Shown: positions 1 to 9,091, numbered from the stretch's first letter. The stretch is 50,388 nt of DNA from Vibrio barjaei (GCF_001639065.2 NZ_LQXO02000043.1:1-50388), one strand, 5' to 3'. Program-made: numbers and translations. Notes: generated by a model from the letters alone, not told the origin.

Positions 1-860
1 ATCTCGTTTGCCGTCGCCAAGCCGCCATTTGTGCCATCTACTACAATTGAAACTGCTCTACCATTTGACGAATTCCATATGGCTAATTGCGTTACGTCTT
101 CACTATGCCCATCTGAATAATACGCGGTCGCAGTGTATTTACCTGTGGTACCCACAGGCTTCGCCAGATTTTTCGGGGTGACCTGTAAACTCGACACAAC
201 CGCATTAGTAACGTTTAAATCCGTTTGTACCGACTTACCTTGATAGCTAAAACTGATCTGAGTTGTACCTTGAGATAACGTGGCCGCATTACCGCTTTGT
301 GAACCTATCGTTGCGACATTAGCAGTGCCACTTTGCCAGTTACCGAATTTAGTCACATCTTGTTGGCTTGTATCAGAGAAGAGCGCCATCGCTTGGTACT
401 GAACCGCGATACCTGCTGGAACCGTCTTGTTTACAGGAGAGATAGACAACGAATCCAATACCGCATCGGTAACCGTTAGTTCCGATGAAGCTTGGTAGGT
501 TTGATACTGAGCGTTGACCGTCGTAATTCCGATTTGCTTTCCGCCAACAAGTCCACCTTGTGCGCCATCAGCGACAATCGTCGCAATAGAGGAATCGATA
601 ATGCTCCACTGTGATAACGCTGAAATATCTTGAACGTTGCCGTCAGAATAATTCGCTATTGCTTGAAACTGATACTGTGTCCCATTCGCTATCGCCTTGA
701 CCGGTGGCACAACAGCGATACTGGTAATATAAGGTGCACACGGATTATCTGGCCCACCGCACTCACTGGTTGGAAAGCCACTATTGTCTCCATTACATGC
801 CGCCAAAAAGAATGTCATCCATAACACACATAAGCGATAAAGTGTTTTTGTCATCTGCAT
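1..860 (-). CDS. Ig-like (BIG_2-type) repeat lipoprotein, 3' end outside window
   Basis: The visible part is 286 residues, and the reading frame stays open to the window edge. It starts ATG (860) with a second in-frame ATG at 854. The N terminus has a lipoprotein signal with lipobox LAAC (Cys at about residue 22), so it should be an envelope lipoprotein. Three tandem units of roughly 85-95 residues follow, each with the pattern 'TSIAVVPP...G...QYQFQAIANYSDG...W...' and each ending in 'LTVTDAVLDSL' or similar. This matches bacterial Ig-like group 2 domains, which are seen in adhesins and surface proteins. It begins 10 bp after the stop of the OmpA-like gene, so the two are probably co-transcribed. 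The C terminus and any adhesive or enzymatic head are not visible, and the function is inferred only from the domain type. Confidence 0.75.
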   Translation of the reverse strand, partial: MQMTKTLYRLCVLWMTFFLAACNGDNSGFPTSECGGPDNPCAPYITSIAVVPPVKAIANGTQYQFQAIANYSDGNVQDISALSQWSIIDSSIATIVADGAQGGLVGGKQIGITTVNAQYQTYQASSELTVTDAVLDSLSISPVNKTVPAGIAVQYQAMALFSDTSQQDVTKFGNWQSGTANVATIGSQSGNAATLSQGTTQISFSYQGKSVQTDLNVTNAVVSSLQVTPKNLAKPVGTTGKYTATAYYSDGHSEDVTQLAIWNSSNGRAVSIVVDGTNGGLATANE

Positions 861-870
861 GAGTCACTCT

Positions 871-1902
871 TTAGTTTTGATTAGTACTAGACGGGGTAGT
901 CATTTCTTCGATATGAACGGTCACTCTTCGGTTCATATGACGATGTTCCGTTGTGTCATTAGGAACAACAGGAGAGTCTTCTCCATAACCAGCAACCCTT
1001 AGTTGCTCAGTACTTACGCCCGCATGTTTTAGGTACTCATAAACCGCATTTGCTCGACGCTCGGACAAGTTTTGATTGTACTCATTCGGTCCAGTAGAAT
1101 CGGTGTAACCATATACGGTTGCACGAGTTTCAGGATAGCGAGTTAATCGATAGACAATAGGGTTAAGCGCCTCAACATTCTCGATTTTTTCGGAGTCAAA
1201 TGCGAAGAGAACCGAAGAATGCAGCTCTGGCAAGCGCGTTGTTATTATTGGAGTAACTGGTTTGGCCTCGGTTTGAGTCTCTGGCTTGGAGTCTTCTGCC
1301 GAGCTAAATCGATACACAATACCTAAAGTAGCTAGATGCCCGTTACTTCCACCAAGTTTGTCGCTGCCAAGCGCATTGACATATTGGTACTCTACTCTGC
1401 CCGCCCAATGATTTGAGAAGTGGTATTCCAAGCCGACACCAGCTGTTGGAGCCCAACCGTTATCTGTTAGAGTTCTGCTTGGTCCGCTATTCTTACCTTG
1501 CCAGTAGAGTGTGCCCGCTTTCGCAAACGCGTCCAAATTGTCGGTCACAGGAATACGACCTACAACTGACATTTCTATGCCTGACATAGAACCCGAATAT
1601 TGGTTGACTCTACCACCTTCTGGATACAAAGCTTTCGCTTCACCAAAATCGAGATAGCCTAATTCTAGTCCCCAGTGCTGCCAAACCTGATAGCCAATAA
1701 AGCCCCCTAACGCCACATCAGTTCCATCACAATCTACCGCCCATTCTTCACAGGCATTTTGGTATTTCATTGCACCTAGTTTTCCTCCTAGGTACCAATG
1801 CGATGAAAAAGCGTCACTGTCAGCCGATGTTTCATCGGCGAGGACGTTAAAGCTGAGCGATACAACTATCGCTAAACTGAGTACTTTATGAGTAGAAACC
1901 AA
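871..1902 (-). CDS. OmpA-family outer-membrane protein
   Basis: 343 residues. The start is a TTG at 1902, supported by GGAGGAAGCT just upstream and by a signal peptide (roughly residues 1-22, ending NVLA). Residues about 35-200 are rich in alternating aromatic strands and end 'YQYVNALGSDKLGG...ATLGIVYRF', typical of an eight-stranded OmpA beta-barrel. A linker rich in T, E and P follows. Residues about 228-335 form an OmpA/MotB peptidoglycan-binding domain with 'VYGYTDSTGPNEYNQNLSERRA' split over two strands, and 'NRRVTVHI'. A Cys pair near residues 51-58 may form a disulfide. It probably tethers the outer membrane to peptidoglycan. It lies in a two-gene unit with the downstream Ig-like lipoprotein. 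Close OmpA paralogues are common in vibrios, so no specific symbol is given. Confidence 0.88.
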   Translation of the reverse strand: MVSTHKVLSLAIVVSLSFNVLADETSADSDAFSSHWYLGGKLGAMKYQNACEEWAVDCDGTDVALGGFIGYQVWQHWGLELGYLDFGEAKALYPEGGRVNQYSGSMSGIEMSVVGRIPVTDNLDAFAKAGTLYWQGKNSGPSRTLTDNGWAPTAGVGLEYHFSNHWAGRVEYQYVNALGSDKLGGSNGHLATLGIVYRFSSAEDSKPETQTEAKPVTPIITTRLPELHSSVLFAFDSEKIENVEALNPIVYRLTRYPETRATVYGYTDSTGPNEYNQNLSERRANAVYEYLKHAGVSTEQLRVAGYGEDSPVVPNDTTEHRHMNRRVTVHIEEMTTPSSTNQN

Positions 1903-2050
1903 AGCTTCCTCCGTTTTCGTCTAATACGAGCGTGAGGCAGGCTACTGAAGAGTGTGAGAATGACCTTGTAAGAGTAACCAACCTAAATTAACTGGGCGTA
2001 CCATAATAAAATCTTAATGTTGTGTGAAAGTTGTTACCGTATTGAACAAA

Positions 2051-2076
2051 AAAAAGCAGCGAAATCCGCTGCTTTT
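2051..2076 (-). terminator. Rho-independent terminator of the hinT-ycfP operon
   Basis: Inverted repeat AGCAGCG / CGCTGCT (2055-2061 and 2067-2073) with a 5-nt loop. On the minus strand it is followed by a run of T (the A-run at 2048-2055 on the plus strand). It lies 38 bp past the ycfP stop. Confidence 0.85.
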
Positions 2077-2113
2077 GTAAAAAGTAGTACACGCCACTCG
2101 GACGTTTCTTACA

Positions 2114-2653
2114 TTACGATTCTTTAAACGCCTTCATCGTTTGAAGGTGCTGAGAGATCTTTTTGAATTTATGTGTTTGAGTTTCATCCCACACTACATC
2201 GTAATAATCTTTAAGGGCATCCGCCGTTTTTTGGTTATCGTGAATTTCGTCTTCTTTGGACAAAATGACCATACAACGACCCGCATTTTTACTGCGGAAC
2301 TTTTCAACACACTTAGTGGCAATGTCTTCATATTCTTCTGGCCGATCAATACGACCCTGCATATTTACTTCAGGGTGCAAATTGGGGTTGAAGATAACTT
2401 GTTTAATGCCACATAAGAAGCCTATGCGCTCTGACCAGTAGCCTCCCAGACCTACACCGCAAATAATCGGCGCTTCATCTTTTGACTCTTGAACCAGCTT
2501 GTTCACTTCTTTAAGAAGGTGCTGCATATCATGCTTGGGGTGAAGTGTGCTGTAGTTGACGAAACGAACGTCTTCGTCAATGAATTGCAACTGAAGCACT
2601 TTTTCATGGTTGCCTGGGCTTGTTGAATCGAAGCCGTGAAGATAAATAATCAT
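2114..2653 (-). CDS. ycfP: YcfP-family alpha/beta-hydrolase-like protein (UPF0227)
   Basis: 179 residues beginning MIIYLHGFDS. A longer frame from a TTG at 2665 exists, but GAGAGG sits just before the ATG at 2653 and the E. coli protein begins at the same residue. The family has an alpha/beta hydrolase fold: the 'LHGF' turn near residue 4-7 and 'GVGLGGYWSERIG' resemble oxyanion and nucleophile-elbow regions, but a canonical GxSxG serine is replaced (GVGLGG). Catalytic activity is therefore uncertain. The sequence 'KHDMQHLLKEVNKL' and 'WDETQTHKFKKISQHL' match E. coli YcfP closely. It is the last gene of the operon running from hinT. Its biochemical role is unknown. Confidence 0.9.
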   Translation of the reverse strand: MIIYLHGFDSTSPGNHEKVLQLQFIDEDVRFVNYSTLHPKHDMQHLLKEVNKLVQESKDEAPIICGVGLGGYWSERIGFLCGIKQVIFNPNLHPEVNMQGRIDRPEEYEDIATKCVEKFRSKNAGRCMVILSKEDEIHDNQKTADALKDYYDVVWDETQTHKFKKISQHLQTMKAFKES

Positions 2654-2768
2654 AGTACCTCTCAATCCGTCCTTATTGGTACGCTTTCGTTAAATCTACC
2701 ACGAAAGCCCTAGTTTCATAGGGGGTAAGATGATTTTTCAGAAAAGATAACGTTAAACAGTGATCCCC

Positions 2769-3611
2769 TCAACATAATCGTAGATAAATAGCCTCAGCTT
2801 CGACTAAAAAACCATCATCTTGCCACACCTGCGCTGCAAGTAGATACCAGAGCATAGCCATCATCTGCGAGTGTCTTTGCCAAATCTCCACATCCTTTTG
2901 CCAAGATCTACTATCTATCGTGGGCTGGTGCTGTTTGTAGAGTTCAATTCCTGTAACGACATCCATTTGAAGCATATCCAAGGTCATTGTTAGGTCCAGA
3001 ACGGGACTGGCAATTGCAGCATATTCCCAGTCAATTACCGCAAGGCCCGTTTCAATCTGCACTAAGTTATGAATGCCAAAATCAAAATGACAAAGCGCTT
3101 GTTGCGCACAGCTTAATTTTGGTAGCGTTCGAAGGCTTTCGTAGATCGGACGAAAGCGCCGCTTTAGAACAGAATCGTCAAGCTGAGACCAGTAATGATC
3201 CACTTTTTCTTGGTAATCAAAACGTCGTACCTGACTGATAGGTTGAATGGTATGGATATTCGCAAGAAGCGCGATAACCTTTGAATGATCGTCTAACTGA
3301 CTAACAGGAATGCCATTACACCAACTGAGCGCGATACCCTTTGGGCCGCGAGCGATGACTTTGTTAGTAGGGAGGTGTCCGGCAACCGAGTTCAAAACCT
3401 CAGCTTCATTGTCGCGACTGATATCAAATGACTGACATAGCGATGAGTTGGCACGCCAAATCACCCAACCATGAGATGGAGTCAATACACGCCACGCCCG
3501 ATTTGTCAGGCCGCCAGATAACGGAAGTGCCCCTAAGGGCACTTCGTTTAACAAGGAAGATAATCCAGCCAAATCTGGTGATTGCTGGACCGCATCAATC
3601 CAATTAAGCAT
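2769..3611 (-). CDS. thiK: Thiamine kinase-like phosphotransferase (YcfN/ThiK, APH/choline-kinase fold)
   Basis: 280 residues. 'LSGGLTNRAWRV' near residues 31-42 is the nucleotide-binding loop. 'LCHFDFGIHNLV' at about 171-182 is the Brenner-type catalytic loop (H-x-D-x4-N), and 'VIDWEYAAIASP' at about 189-200 supplies the metal-binding Asp. This pattern defines the APH/choline kinase superfamily. In enterobacteria the gene at this operon position (ycfN) is thiamine kinase, which phosphorylates thiamine for salvage. The assignment to thiamine rests on synteny plus family and has not been tested on residues that set specificity. It lies 10 bp after lpoB, so the two are probably co-translated. 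A clear Shine-Dalgarno is not seen before the ATG. Confidence 0.72.
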   Translation of the reverse strand: MLNWIDAVQQSPDLAGLSSLLNEVPLGALPLSGGLTNRAWRVLTPSHGWVIWRANSSLCQSFDISRDNEAEVLNSVAGHLPTNKVIARGPKGIALSWCNGIPVSQLDDHSKVIALLANIHTIQPISQVRRFDYQEKVDHYWSQLDDSVLKRRFRPIYESLRTLPKLSCAQQALCHFDFGIHNLVQIETGLAVIDWEYAAIASPVLDLTMTLDMLQMDVVTGIELYKQHQPTIDSRSWQKDVEIWQRHSQMMAMLWYLLAAQVWQDDGFLVEAEAIYLRLC

Positions 3612-3621
3612 TGAGCGCTTG

Positions 3622-4212
3622 TTATAGACCTAGTACTGAACGAGACTCTTGCTTACGAATTTCAGTTTCGTCAGCCCACTCAATCAGACCCGTTTCTAGA
3701 TCCATAAGACGCATTGTCATTTTGTAGTATACGTCTTTATCGCTGCCCGCTTCTTTAACGATACTACTTAGGTTACCGTAAAGCATATATTGCGCACCAA
3801 CCATTTTACCGAATTGGATAGCTGTGCTTTGGTTCACTAGCTCATCATTGTTTTGGAAGTTGAGCTGTTCACGTACAGACTCAACACGATCCATATCTAC
3901 GAAACGGAACTTACCAGAGTTCAGCATTTTGGTGCTGATGCTGTCAGTGATAGACTCGGTATCAATGTGCTCCGTTGTTTTGTTCTTGATACGTTCAACA
4001 AATACAATAGGGCGACTGTCGCGCGTGATTGCCGCAACTGAACCAGACATCAGCATGCTATCAACCATATCACCAGCGATCTTCTGTAGGTCAGTTGAAC
4101 CGAAATCGATTGTTGTCGTTTCAGTAGCTTGCGCGTCGCCGTAACTTACTTTATTTGAACAGCCACCGAGAATGACAGCCAAACCCAACAAAGCAATAAT
4201 ACTTTTTTTCAT
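3622..4212 (-). CDS. lpoB: Penicillin-binding protein activator LpoB (YcfM)
   Basis: 196 residues. Lipoprotein signal MKKSIIALLGLAVILGGC with lipobox LGGC (Cys18), then a short Gly/Ser/Thr linker and a compact alpha/beta domain ('SRPIVFVERIKNKT', 'FRFVDMDRVES', 'QYMLYGNLSSIVKE'). LpoB is an outer-membrane lipoprotein that reaches through the peptidoglycan to activate the synthase PBP1B. The linker here is short compared with the long disordered one of E. coli, as often seen outside enterobacteria. AAGGA precedes the ATG at suitable spacing. It is part of the hinT-ycfL-lpoB-thiK-ycfP operon, the conserved genomic context of the family. Confidence 0.92.
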   Translation of the reverse strand: MKKSIIALLGLAVILGGCSNKVSYGDAQATETTTIDFGSTDLQKIAGDMVDSMLMSGSVAAITRDSRPIVFVERIKNKTTEHIDTESITDSISTKMLNSGKFRFVDMDRVESVREQLNFQNNDELVNQSTAIQFGKMVGAQYMLYGNLSSIVKEAGSDKDVYYKMTMRLMDLETGLIEWADETEIRKQESRSVLGL

Positions 4213-4248
4213 TTTGTTTCCTTAGTCTTACTTTCCAACGGGTGGAAA

Positions 4249-4641
4249 TTACTCATCCGCTCCGCGCAATTGCACACGGAATTCTTTACCATTAGGATTT
4301 ACAGACACCTCAGATAGGGTAATAGTTTCATCACCGCGTAAGATGGCTCTTTTCCAAGGGGCTTGTTTAGTATTTACTTCGAGTCCTTGCGCATCATACC
4401 AATAGAATCGATATTGGATGATTTGGTCCGTAGATGTCGTATTAGACAATCGCACCACGCCTCTCGCATGACCATTGGTATCAATGGTCGAAATATCATC
4501 AATAGAGAATTTTTTACCCATTTGTGCGTCACCATAAAGCACTGCCTGAGTTTGGCCTTCGATTTTGATCCCTGAGGTTTTACTTGAAGCACAGCCAAAC
4601 AGCGTCAACAGCACACCAATACTCACTAACCATTTTTTCAT
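4249..4641 (-). CDS. ycfL: YcfL-family lipoprotein (DUF1425)
   Basis: 130 residues. Signal MKKWLVSIGVLLTLFGC with lipobox LFGC (Cys17), then an immunoglobulin-like beta domain with 'IQYRFYWYDAQGLEV' and 'VSVNPNGKEFRVQLRG', the diagnostic part of DUF1425. The stop of the upstream COG3014 gene and this ATG share one base (TAATG), and AGGAAG lies upstream, so translation is likely coupled. In E. coli ycfL also sits directly before lpoB. No function is established. Confidence 0.88.
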   Translation of the reverse strand: MKKWLVSIGVLLTLFGCASSKTSGIKIEGQTQAVLYGDAQMGKKFSIDDISTIDTNGHARGVVRLSNTTSTDQIIQYRFYWYDAQGLEVNTKQAPWKRAILRGDETITLSEVSVNPNGKEFRVQLRGADE

Positions 4642-6044
4642 TACATTCTTCCTAATTGTTTATGCCAAATGGTGGCATTGCCGCCCTGGCGCGACACCCA
4701 AACCAAAGTTGTTTGTCTGTCTCTCACATCAAAAGTATAGTCTTGACCATCTAACGTCATTTTGTGGCTGCCCGCTTTAACGATTTGACTAGCACCGTTC
4801 ACGACACCCGGTAATGTTTGCCAACTCCTAGTATCAGGCTGTTCCGTCAAGGTGTTCCACACGTTGAAGATAAGGTTACCGACATCATCGTCTTTCGCCG
4901 TACTCTTACGAATTTGGTCTTTGGCATACACGCGCAGTGCTTGTCGCAACAAGATGGTCGGCATATTCTCGGTAAGCTGCTGCTGTGCCATTAAATTAGT
5001 ATCCACTAATTCATCTGACTTCAGGGGCTTACCATCCAACATAATATTCGAAAATTTAGGCGTCACCGCTGGAACATAATACGGCAGTGCCACAGTATAC
5101 AACGCAGTATTACCTTGGCTGTCATAAACAGGCAAAGTCAGATTCCAAGATTGCATGGCGCTCACAACCCCCTGCTCTTCGAGCAGGATGACACGACCTT
5201 CACCAGCTTTAACACCTGGTCGATCACCATATTGCTTTTTAAGCTTCGCAAGATCTTGGTTACGACTTGAGCGTTTAGCCACACGAATTACCGCGTCGAT
5301 AACGGCTTCGTTATCTGGTGCAACAGCAAGTGCGCGAGTATAGTCAATATAGGCCCCATTGAGGTCATTTGAAGCTTCGTACATCAAGCCTGACAAAAAC
5401 AACAAATAGCCATTTTGAATCGCTTTCAGTTGATTTCCCGCATCAGGATAACGCGACAACACCGACCCTAGATTAGGTGATAACCCCTTCTGCTTCATTT
5501 CAGCTTCAGCAGAACGTAAGTCTTTCTCTCGCGCCTGGCGAGCACGCTGTTGAACTTGGTTTGCTCGTCGCACTTCAACCAGTGCACCCTCTAGGTCGTT
5601 CTTTTGAATATAGTTGAGCCCTAGATACAGGTGTAAATAACCTAGCTCATAATCTGGCGGCACATACTCGGTTATATTGTCATTGACCGCTAAGGCGCCA
5701 ACACTAGTCGCAGTGTCAGTAATAGAAATAAGCGCCTTATCTTGCTGAACTCTAACGGCCTTATCACTAACTTCAAGCGCTGATTTACTTTGCGGATAGG
5801 ATTGGTTTAAGAACTCGACCCTGCCGCGCTCAAAATTATCCAAGATATCACCCGCAACGACATCTTCAGCCTGAGGCAATGCAGCCTGCGCTTTTTCATA
5901 TTGGCCAGTTTTCACCGCTTGATACACCACCGTATTCTGCTGGGTATAGTGGCTAAACAGATTACCTGCACTTAGTCCCGCACAAGCGGTAAGTGATGCA
6001 GCAAGTACGACGATGAGTGCGTGTTTAACGCTACGTATTAACAT
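4641..6044 (-). CDS. COG3014-family tetratricopeptide lipoprotein
   Basis: 467 residues. The N-terminal signal ends 'VVLAASLTACAG' with lipobox LTAC (Cys21). Residues about 35-270 are mostly helical with TPR-like repeats: 'YQAVKTGQYEKAQAALPQAE', then 'LGYLHLYLGLNYIQKNDLE' (written as a fragment), and 'NGAYIDYTRALAVAPDNEA'. The C-terminal 200 residues look like a mixed alpha/beta domain ending 'VWVSRQGGNATIWHKQ'. It matches the uncharacterised COG3014 family, which in vibrios and Shewanella sits between hinT and the ycfL/lpoB genes. Given its neighbours it is plausibly an envelope lipoprotein linked to peptidoglycan synthesis, but that is inference from location. The Shine-Dalgarno is weak. 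Confidence 0.8.
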   Translation of the reverse strand: MLIRSVKHALIVVLAASLTACAGLSAGNLFSHYTQQNTVVYQAVKTGQYEKAQAALPQAEDVVAGDILDNFERGRVEFLNQSYPQSKSALEVSDKAVRVQQDKALISITDTATSVGALAVNDNITEYVPPDYELGYLHLYLGLNYIQKNDLEGALVEVRRANQVQQRARQAREKDLRSAEAEMKQKGLSPNLGSVLSRYPDAGNQLKAIQNGYLLFLSGLMYEASNDLNGAYIDYTRALAVAPDNEAVIDAVIRVAKRSSRNQDLAKLKKQYGDRPGVKAGEGRVILLEEQGVVSAMQSWNLTLPVYDSQGNTALYTVALPYYVPAVTPKFSNIMLDGKPLKSDELVDTNLMAQQQLTENMPTILLRQALRVYAKDQIRKSTAKDDDVGNLIFNVWNTLTEQPDTRSWQTLPGVVNGASQIVKAGSHKMTLDGQDYTFDVRDRQTTLVWVSRQGGNATIWHKQLGRM

Positions 6045-6121
6045 ATGTTTTGAAGAGAATAGATACCTTTAGTGAGGCTTTGACAATTACGTTAGTACTA
6101 AGTTGCCAAAGCCTCTCGAAA

Positions 6122-6472
6122 TTAGCTCATCAACAATGGGCCAAGTGGGCGACCACCAACGAGATGCATGTGAATATGGTACACCTCTTGACCGCCGTGA
6201 GAATTACAGTTGACGATCAAACGATAGCCATCTTCTGCAATACCTTCATCATGGGCGATCTTCCTTGCAGCGGTGAACATACGTCCCATCATTGCTTCAT
6301 CATCAGTTTCAACTTCATTAACAGTGGGAATCAGTTTGTTTGGAATGATCAACACGTGGCTTGGAGCACGCGGATTGATATCACGAAATGCGGTAACAAG
6401 ATCGTCTTGATACAACACATCGGCAGGAATTTCTTTACGAATAATTTTGCTAAAAATGGTTTCTTCAGCCAT
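6122..6472 (-). CDS. hinT: HIT-family purine nucleoside phosphoramidase HinT
   Basis: 116 residues beginning MAEETIFSKIIRKEIPADV. A four-residue-longer frame from TTG is rejected because GGAG sits six bases before this ATG. The histidine triad 'HIHMHLVGGRP' is near residues 98-108. HinT hydrolyses nucleoside phosphoramidates and aminoacyl-adenylates in the cytoplasm. Similarity to E. coli HinT runs through the whole length ('RAPSHVLIIPNKLIPTVN', 'DEGIAEDGYRLIVN'). It heads the minus-strand operon; 77 bp separate it from the COG3014 gene. Confidence 0.95.
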   Translation of the reverse strand: MAEETIFSKIIRKEIPADVLYQDDLVTAFRDINPRAPSHVLIIPNKLIPTVNEVETDDEAMMGRMFTAARKIAHDEGIAEDGYRLIVNCNSHGGQEVYHIHMHLVGGRPLGPLLMS

Positions 6473-6890
6473 GAAGTTCTCCAATTACCAAACCAATAAT
6501 ACTGACACAGGATCGCCAGCACATACTTACTTTAGAAGTATGCACTAAGGTCTATAGAATCACAATTTAAAGCAAAGCCAACATAGCTTGTTGTTTTCAC
6601 TATTGTTCGATTCTCAACCTATATCTCGCTAGAAGTACTTTTTTTGAGATAACACTTCACGACAAAACCTTGGCTTTTATTACATTTTTGACGAGTGCGT
6701 CATAAAACGTAGCACGACAAGTCATATATATTTCAGTTTTTGTTATTTGTAACGATAAAGAGACAAAAGCGCCAAACCTCAATTCCGACCTGATGTTACG
6801 AGTGGACGGATAGTGCAAGGTTTAGCGTAAAGCGTCCAGTTAAATTTTGTATGATTTTTGTATTGCTGCAACATCACTAGGGAGAGATAT
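6473..6890. other. Intergenic region between hinT operon and chemoreceptor
   Basis: About 418 bp holding the divergent promoters for hinT (leftward) and the MCP gene (rightward). It is AT-rich near 6600-6760. Apart from the GGGAGAG ribosome-binding site at 6880-6886, I see no gene, terminator or clear operator. A minus-strand frame at 6779-6982 overlaps the MCP start and has no support. Confidence 0.5.
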
Positions 6891-8882
6891 ATGCAGGGTT
6901 CCGTTATACGGAGGATGTACGCCGGGTTCACGCTCATCGTCATTCTTTTTGTTATCACCATCATGATTATGCTCAGTGGCATGAACCAAATTCATCAGTA
7001 TTTTGGTTCTGTTTCTAAGTCCTCTCTCCCGTTAGTTTCTCTTTCGAATCAAACCAGTGTGCAATTATTGTCTGCGGACAAATCCTTCAAAGATTTCCTC
7101 ACAACGCAGAACGAAGAGAGAATGACTATCCGTCGCGAAGAGTTTTCCGCTTCAATGGAAGAGTTTGGTCGTGACTTAGAACAACTCGCTAGCGCGAGTG
7201 CCGGTTTCCCTGAGCTAGAAAACCGAATTGGAGAACTGCGAGAGGTTCAAGCTCGCTATAGCGAAGAAGCCCAAGAAGCGATGGATAACTACCAATCCAT
7301 GTTCGCAGCACAAGAACAGGTTCAACTCTCTACACGACGATTCCAAAAACTCCACTCAGACCTTTCTGTTGGTATGAAAGAGTATGTAGATGACGCTTCG
7401 AGTATTTCTGTCAAAGTGATGGCAAAAAGTTACTTTATCAAGCTAAAAGACGCCGAACTCATCACTTCAGATGCACTCGCCAGTAGCGATACCGTCTTCG
7501 TTCAAGAAGCCGTTAATAAAAACCGCAAAGCCGTCACTCACCTCAACTACGCTTACCGCGGCTTAGTTACACAAATGCCAGAGTTGAAGAAAGTGTTTGA
7601 GAGCTCTGTGGAACAATTTACCAAAGATGTCGGCCAGAAAGGTGGCGTGTTAGACCAACATAATAATTATTTGATCGCCAGAGCCGCTCTGTATCAAAAC
7701 ATCGAAAACCTAGCTCTGGAAGTAGACGGTGCGATGGCGACACTTAACGGCTTCACCGAAACTGCGACAGCCAATCTAAACCAATCTCTTGAACAAGCAG
7801 GCACTATCTATGACGAAGGCGTAATAAAAGCCATTGGTATAGGTATGGTCGTTGTCTTAATTGCAGTCGGTATTGGTTACCACATTGCGCAAAGTGTGCG
7901 TCAACCACTGAACAGCACACTCAAAACACTAGAAAGCTTAACCGAAGGCGACATGACGCAGCGCATTGAGGTGAAATACAACAATGAGTTCCGCCGTCTA
8001 GGCAACCACATTAATACGCTTGCAGACAGCCTGCACAACGTGTTGGTCAAACTGAATGATGCATCGGACAACCTCACTGATACTGCAAGCAACAACCAAA
8101 GCACGTCTTTGAGTGCGCAAAGCCAACTTAGTGCGCAGCGTGAGCAAACCGCTAACGTCGCGACGGCAATGACCGAAATGTCTCATTCAGTACAGGAAGT
8201 GGCAAACAGTGCGCAAAACTCGTTAGAGAAGGTACATCAAGTCGAATCGGCCTCTGAATCTGGTCGTCAAATCATGAGTACCAATATCAGCACCATCAAT
8301 CAGTTGGAGCTTCGTCTTAATGAATCGGTTGAAGCGGTTGGCGAACTTCAGAAGATGAGCAGCCAAATTGGCAGCATTTTAGATGTCATTCGCAACATCG
8401 CTGAGCAAACCAACCTACTCGCCCTCAATGCTGCTATTGAAGCAGCACGTGCAGGCGAGCAAGGACGTGGGTTTGCAGTGGTGGCAGACGAAGTTCGCGT
8501 ACTAGCTCAGAAGACCACTGAATCTACCACTGAAATCGAAACTATGATCAGTAACTTACAAACCAGCTCTAAGAGTGCAGGACAAGTCATTGAAAGCTGT
8601 ATGAAGGATATGGAACTATCGGTTGAGCAAGCCTCTACCGCTAATGGAGCCATGGAAGAGATACAAGCGTTGATCATCGAAATCAGCCAAATGAGTACGC
8701 ATATTTCTCAAGCCGCAGGCGAGCAAAGTGAAACTACCGTAGATATCGCTAAAAACATCGAAGAAATCAATCATATCGCCGATGAAAGCTATCAAGCCAT
8801 GTCGCAAATCGCGGCAACAAGTGAAAGCTTAACTAGCCTAGCCAATCAGCAAAGTGAACTAGTACACCGCTTCAAACTTTAG
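6891..8882 (+). CDS. Methyl-accepting chemotaxis protein
   Basis: 663 residues from the ATG at 6891, which has GGGAGAG four bases upstream. The ATG at 6858 has none. Transmembrane helix 1 is at about 12-31 and helix 2 at about 315-334. Between them lies a helical periplasmic ligand-binding region of about 280 residues, long enough for a four-helix or double (HBM-like) bundle. A HAMP linker follows to about 390, then the cytoplasmic signalling coiled coil with the hairpin hallmark 'NLLALNAAIEAARAGEQG' at about 507-524. It should couple ligand sensing to CheA/CheW. The ligand cannot be read from sequence. There is no C-terminal NWETF-type methylesterase tether. It is followed by its own terminator and then the CARF nuclease gene, an order also seen in V. 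cholerae (VC1898-VC1899, from memory). Confidence 0.93.
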   Translation: MQGSVIRRMYAGFTLIVILFVITIMIMLSGMNQIHQYFGSVSKSSLPLVSLSNQTSVQLLSADKSFKDFLTTQNEERMTIRREEFSASMEEFGRDLEQLASASAGFPELENRIGELREVQARYSEEAQEAMDNYQSMFAAQEQVQLSTRRFQKLHSDLSVGMKEYVDDASSISVKVMAKSYFIKLKDAELITSDALASSDTVFVQEAVNKNRKAVTHLNYAYRGLVTQMPELKKVFESSVEQFTKDVGQKGGVLDQHNNYLIARAALYQNIENLALEVDGAMATLNGFTETATANLNQSLEQAGTIYDEGVIKAIGIGMVVVLIAVGIGYHIAQSVRQPLNSTLKTLESLTEGDMTQRIEVKYNNEFRRLGNHINTLADSLHNVLVKLNDASDNLTDTASNNQSTSLSAQSQLSAQREQTANVATAMTEMSHSVQEVANSAQNSLEKVHQVESASESGRQIMSTNISTINQLELRLNESVEAVGELQKMSSQIGSILDVIRNIAEQTNLLALNAAIEAARAGEQGRGFAVVADEVRVLAQKTTESTTEIETMISNLQTSSKSAGQVIESCMKDMELSVEQASTANGAMEEIQALIIEISQMSTHISQAAGEQSETTVDIAKNIEEINHIADESYQAMSQIAATSESLTSLANQQSELVHRFKL

Positions 8883-8915
8883 TTTTCGTGTAAGAAACGC
8901 GTAAATTCTCCCCTG

Positions 8916-8951
8916 AAGAGCAGGTTTCGTTGAGACCTGCTCTTGTTTTTT
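8916..8951 (+). terminator. Rho-independent terminator after the MCP gene
   Basis: A 13-bp stem (8916-8928 with 8932-8944, one G-U) capped by a 3-nt loop and followed by GTTTTTT. Confidence 0.9.
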
Positions 8952-9091
8952 ACAAGTAACGGCATTATATCTGAATTATGGCTTGCTTCACTTTTCCATG
9001 ACCTTTGATTTTGAAAGCCCAAGTTTCGATATCAATGACGAATGTCATGCTCTCATTTTCTTCAGCAAGCCAATAGTTGAAGGAAGCTATA

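Noticed and set aside
6050..6499. 149-codon plus-strand frame over hinT
   Set aside because: Antisense to the clearly conserved hinT; composition follows the complementary codons.
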